DNA from: an uncultured Gemmatimonadota bacterium
GTDB taxonomy: Bacteria > Gemmatimonadota > Gemmatimonadetes > Gemmatimonadales > Gemmatimonadaceae
Assembly: GCA_946480295.1 (NCBI GenBank)
Contig: CAMLIT010000103.1
Span: 1-15,690 of the forward strand
DNA length: 15,690 nt
Reading direction: 5' to 3'
Each line of letters opens with the position of its first letter. Position 1 is the stretch's first letter. The position numbers were made by a program, and so were the translations under genes. Shown here piece after piece: positions 14,756 to 15,690 of this stretch. The notes under the pieces were generated by a model. The model was given only the letters and a program-made list of their open reading frames with translations. It did no database searches and was not told where the DNA came from.

Positions 14756-15016
14756 ATGGCTTTCGACAAGACGGCGACCCTTCAGAAGTACCGCATCAAC
14801 GAGAACGACACCGGATCGGCCCGCGTGCAGGTCGCGCTGCTCACGGAGCGGATCAACTACCTGACCGACCATTTCCGCACGCACAAGAAGGATCACCACG
14901 GGCGCCGTGGGCTGCTGAAGATGGTCGGGAAGCGTCGTCGCCTCCTCAACTATCTCAAGCGGACCGACGTCGAGGGCTATCGGCAGCTCGTCCAGGATCT
15001 CGGCCTGCGGTACTGA
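14756..15016 (+). CDS. rpsO: 30S ribosomal protein S15
   Basis: Primary 16S rRNA-binding protein that organises the platform. The 86 residues fit the family's 88-89. Helical signature segments are [20 protein letters not shown] and [18 protein letters not shown], with the C-terminal GLRY ending typical of S15. ATG 14756 gives the usual short N terminus, and no Shine-Dalgarno is seen before it. The gene sits upstream of pnp, as in many bacteria. Confidence 0.97.
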   Translation: MAFDKTATLQKYRINENDTGSARVQVALLTERINYLTDHFRTHKKDHHGRRGLLKMVGKRRRLLNYLKRTDVEGYRQLVQDLGLRY

Positions 15017-15033
15017 ACGAACTGGAACTGGAC

Positions 15034-15067
15034 CGCGCGGGCGCAATCATTGCGGCCCGCGCGTTTT
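15034..15067 (+). terminator. rpsO-pnp intergenic terminator
   Basis: A perfect 9-bp stem (15034-15042 with 15055-15063), with a few further pairs inside around CAATCATTG and a single bulged G, is followed by TTTT (15064-15067). It lies 17 bases after rpsO and 24 before pnp. With no obvious pnp promoter in between, read-through is probably partial, so it would set the rpsO:pnp ratio. Confidence 0.8.
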
Positions 15068-15091
15068 GTATTCCCTCCAAGGCAAACGGAA

Positions 15092-15690
15092 ATGATGCAA
15101 CGCATCGAGAAGACGTTCGCGGGGCGCAAGCTCGTCATCGAGACGGGGCGCATGGCGAAGCAGGCGGCGGGATCCTGCCTGGTGCAGTTCGGCGGTACCA
15201 TGGTGCTGGCGTCGGTGACGGTGAGCGAGAACCAGAGCCCCCTCCCGTTCTTTCCGCTGACCGTCGAATACCGCGAGCGGACCTACTCGGCCGGCAAGAT
15301 CCCCGGCGGGTACATCAAGCGCGAAGGGCGGCCGAGTGACAAGGAGATCCTCTCGGCGCGCATCGTCGACCGGTCCATCCGGCCGCTCTTCCCGGAGCAC
15401 TTCAAGAACGAGGTGCAGGTCTTCATCTACGTCATCTCCGCCGACCAGGAGAACCCGCCCGACGTGCTGGCGCTGCTCGCGGCGTCGTTCGCGCTGAACG
15501 CGTCGAAGATCCCCTTCGCCGGCCCCATCGCCGGCGTGCGCGTCGGCCGCGTGCAGGGGAAGTGGATCCTCGATCCGACCTTCCAGCAGCTCGCCTACAG
15601 CGACATCGAGCTGGTCGTCGCCGGCTCGCGCGACTCGATCGTGATGGTCGAGGGGGGCGCGCTCGAGGTCTCGGAGGAGGACGTCGTCGA
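15092..15690 (+). CDS. pnp: Polyribonucleotide nucleotidyltransferase, 5' part (runs off window)
   Basis: PNPase, a phosphorolytic 3'-5' exoribonuclease of the RNA degradosome. The first 199 residues of about 700 are present and cover most of the first RNase PH domain. Visible are FAGRKLVIETGRMAKQA, LTVEYRERTYSAGKIPGGYIKREG (part of one block), DRSIRPLFP and SADQENPPDVLALLAASFAL. Two ATGs are adjacent (15092 and 15095). The first is used because AAGG (15079-15082) is better spaced from it. The gene continues past the end of the window without any break. Confidence 0.96.
   Translation, partial: MMQRIEKTFAGRKLVIETGRMAKQAAGSCLVQFGGTMVLASVTVSENQSPLPFFPLTVEYRERTYSAGKIPGGYIKREGRPSDKEILSARIVDRSIRPLFPEHFKNEVQVFIYVISADQENPPDVLALLAASFALNASKIPFAGPIAGVRVGRVQGKWILDPTFQQLAYSDIELVVAGSRDSIVMVEGGALEVSEEDVV

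Noticed and set aside
1..15690. Mobile element or horizontally acquired island
   Set aside because: No transposase, integrase or tRNA-adjacent attachment site was found, and composition is uniform across conserved core genes.

Overview
This is a GC-rich (about two-thirds or more G+C), densely packed stretch of bacterial chromosome. Every confident gene lies on the + strand. It carries core housekeeping functions: ribosomal proteins, translation factors, UMP kinase, lipid and isoprenoid enzymes, a site-2 protease and PNPase. It also carries a biotin-dependent acyl-CoA carboxylase locus. The composition and gene content suit a Gram-negative-type, high-GC environmental bacterium. My best guess is Gemmatimonadota, but that is inference from overall character and not from a diagnostic marker. 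There is no phage, transposase, integron or CRISPR array.

Layout. 1-950: the 3' part of rpsA (three S1 domains) and a very strong intrinsic terminator. 997-6789: a carboxylase operon made of the carboxyltransferase (PccB-like), biotin carboxylase, a TRAM/Fe-S RNA uridine-5-methyltransferase, a biotin carrier protein and a secreted TolB-like beta-propeller. The last four genes are chained by 4-base stop/start overlaps (GTGA, ATGA, GTGA). 6790-7201: a gene-free spacer with a tandem heptamer repeat, a large inverted repeat of ACGGAT-type units, a possible weak terminator, and a near-consensus promoter for rplM-rpsI (7202-8044). 8045-8259: a spacer with a heptamer-armed hairpin and a possible 14-codon upstream ORF, leading into rpsB, tsf, pyrH, frr, cdsA, dxr and rseP (8260-14656). 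This last run is tightly coupled and keeps the widespread order, except that uppS is absent between frr and cdsA. 14657-15690: the rpsO promoter and leader, rpsO, a terminator hairpin, and the 5' part of pnp.

The genes fall into three functional groups. One is the translation machinery: S1, L13, S9, S2, EF-Ts, RRF, S15 and probably the rRNA/tRNA m5U methyltransferase. The second is envelope and lipid precursor supply: CdsA for CDP-diacylglycerol, Dxr for MEP-pathway isoprenoids, RseP for intramembrane proteolysis, and the acyl-CoA carboxylase for propionyl/acetyl-CoA carboxylation. The third is RNA turnover (PNPase).

The most interesting signals are non-coding. Two spacers (2549-2634 and 8054-8144) hold hairpins with the same architecture: four tandem 7-base units per arm, inverted arms, and a 30-35 nt loop sharing a core sequence. 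Their heptamer sequences are nevertheless completely different. A third spacer (6789-6816) has four tandem heptamers without a partner arm. This looks like a repeat family whose arms change together. In addition, the rplM and rpsO promoters share an unusual block around the transcription start at identical spacing from the -10 element.
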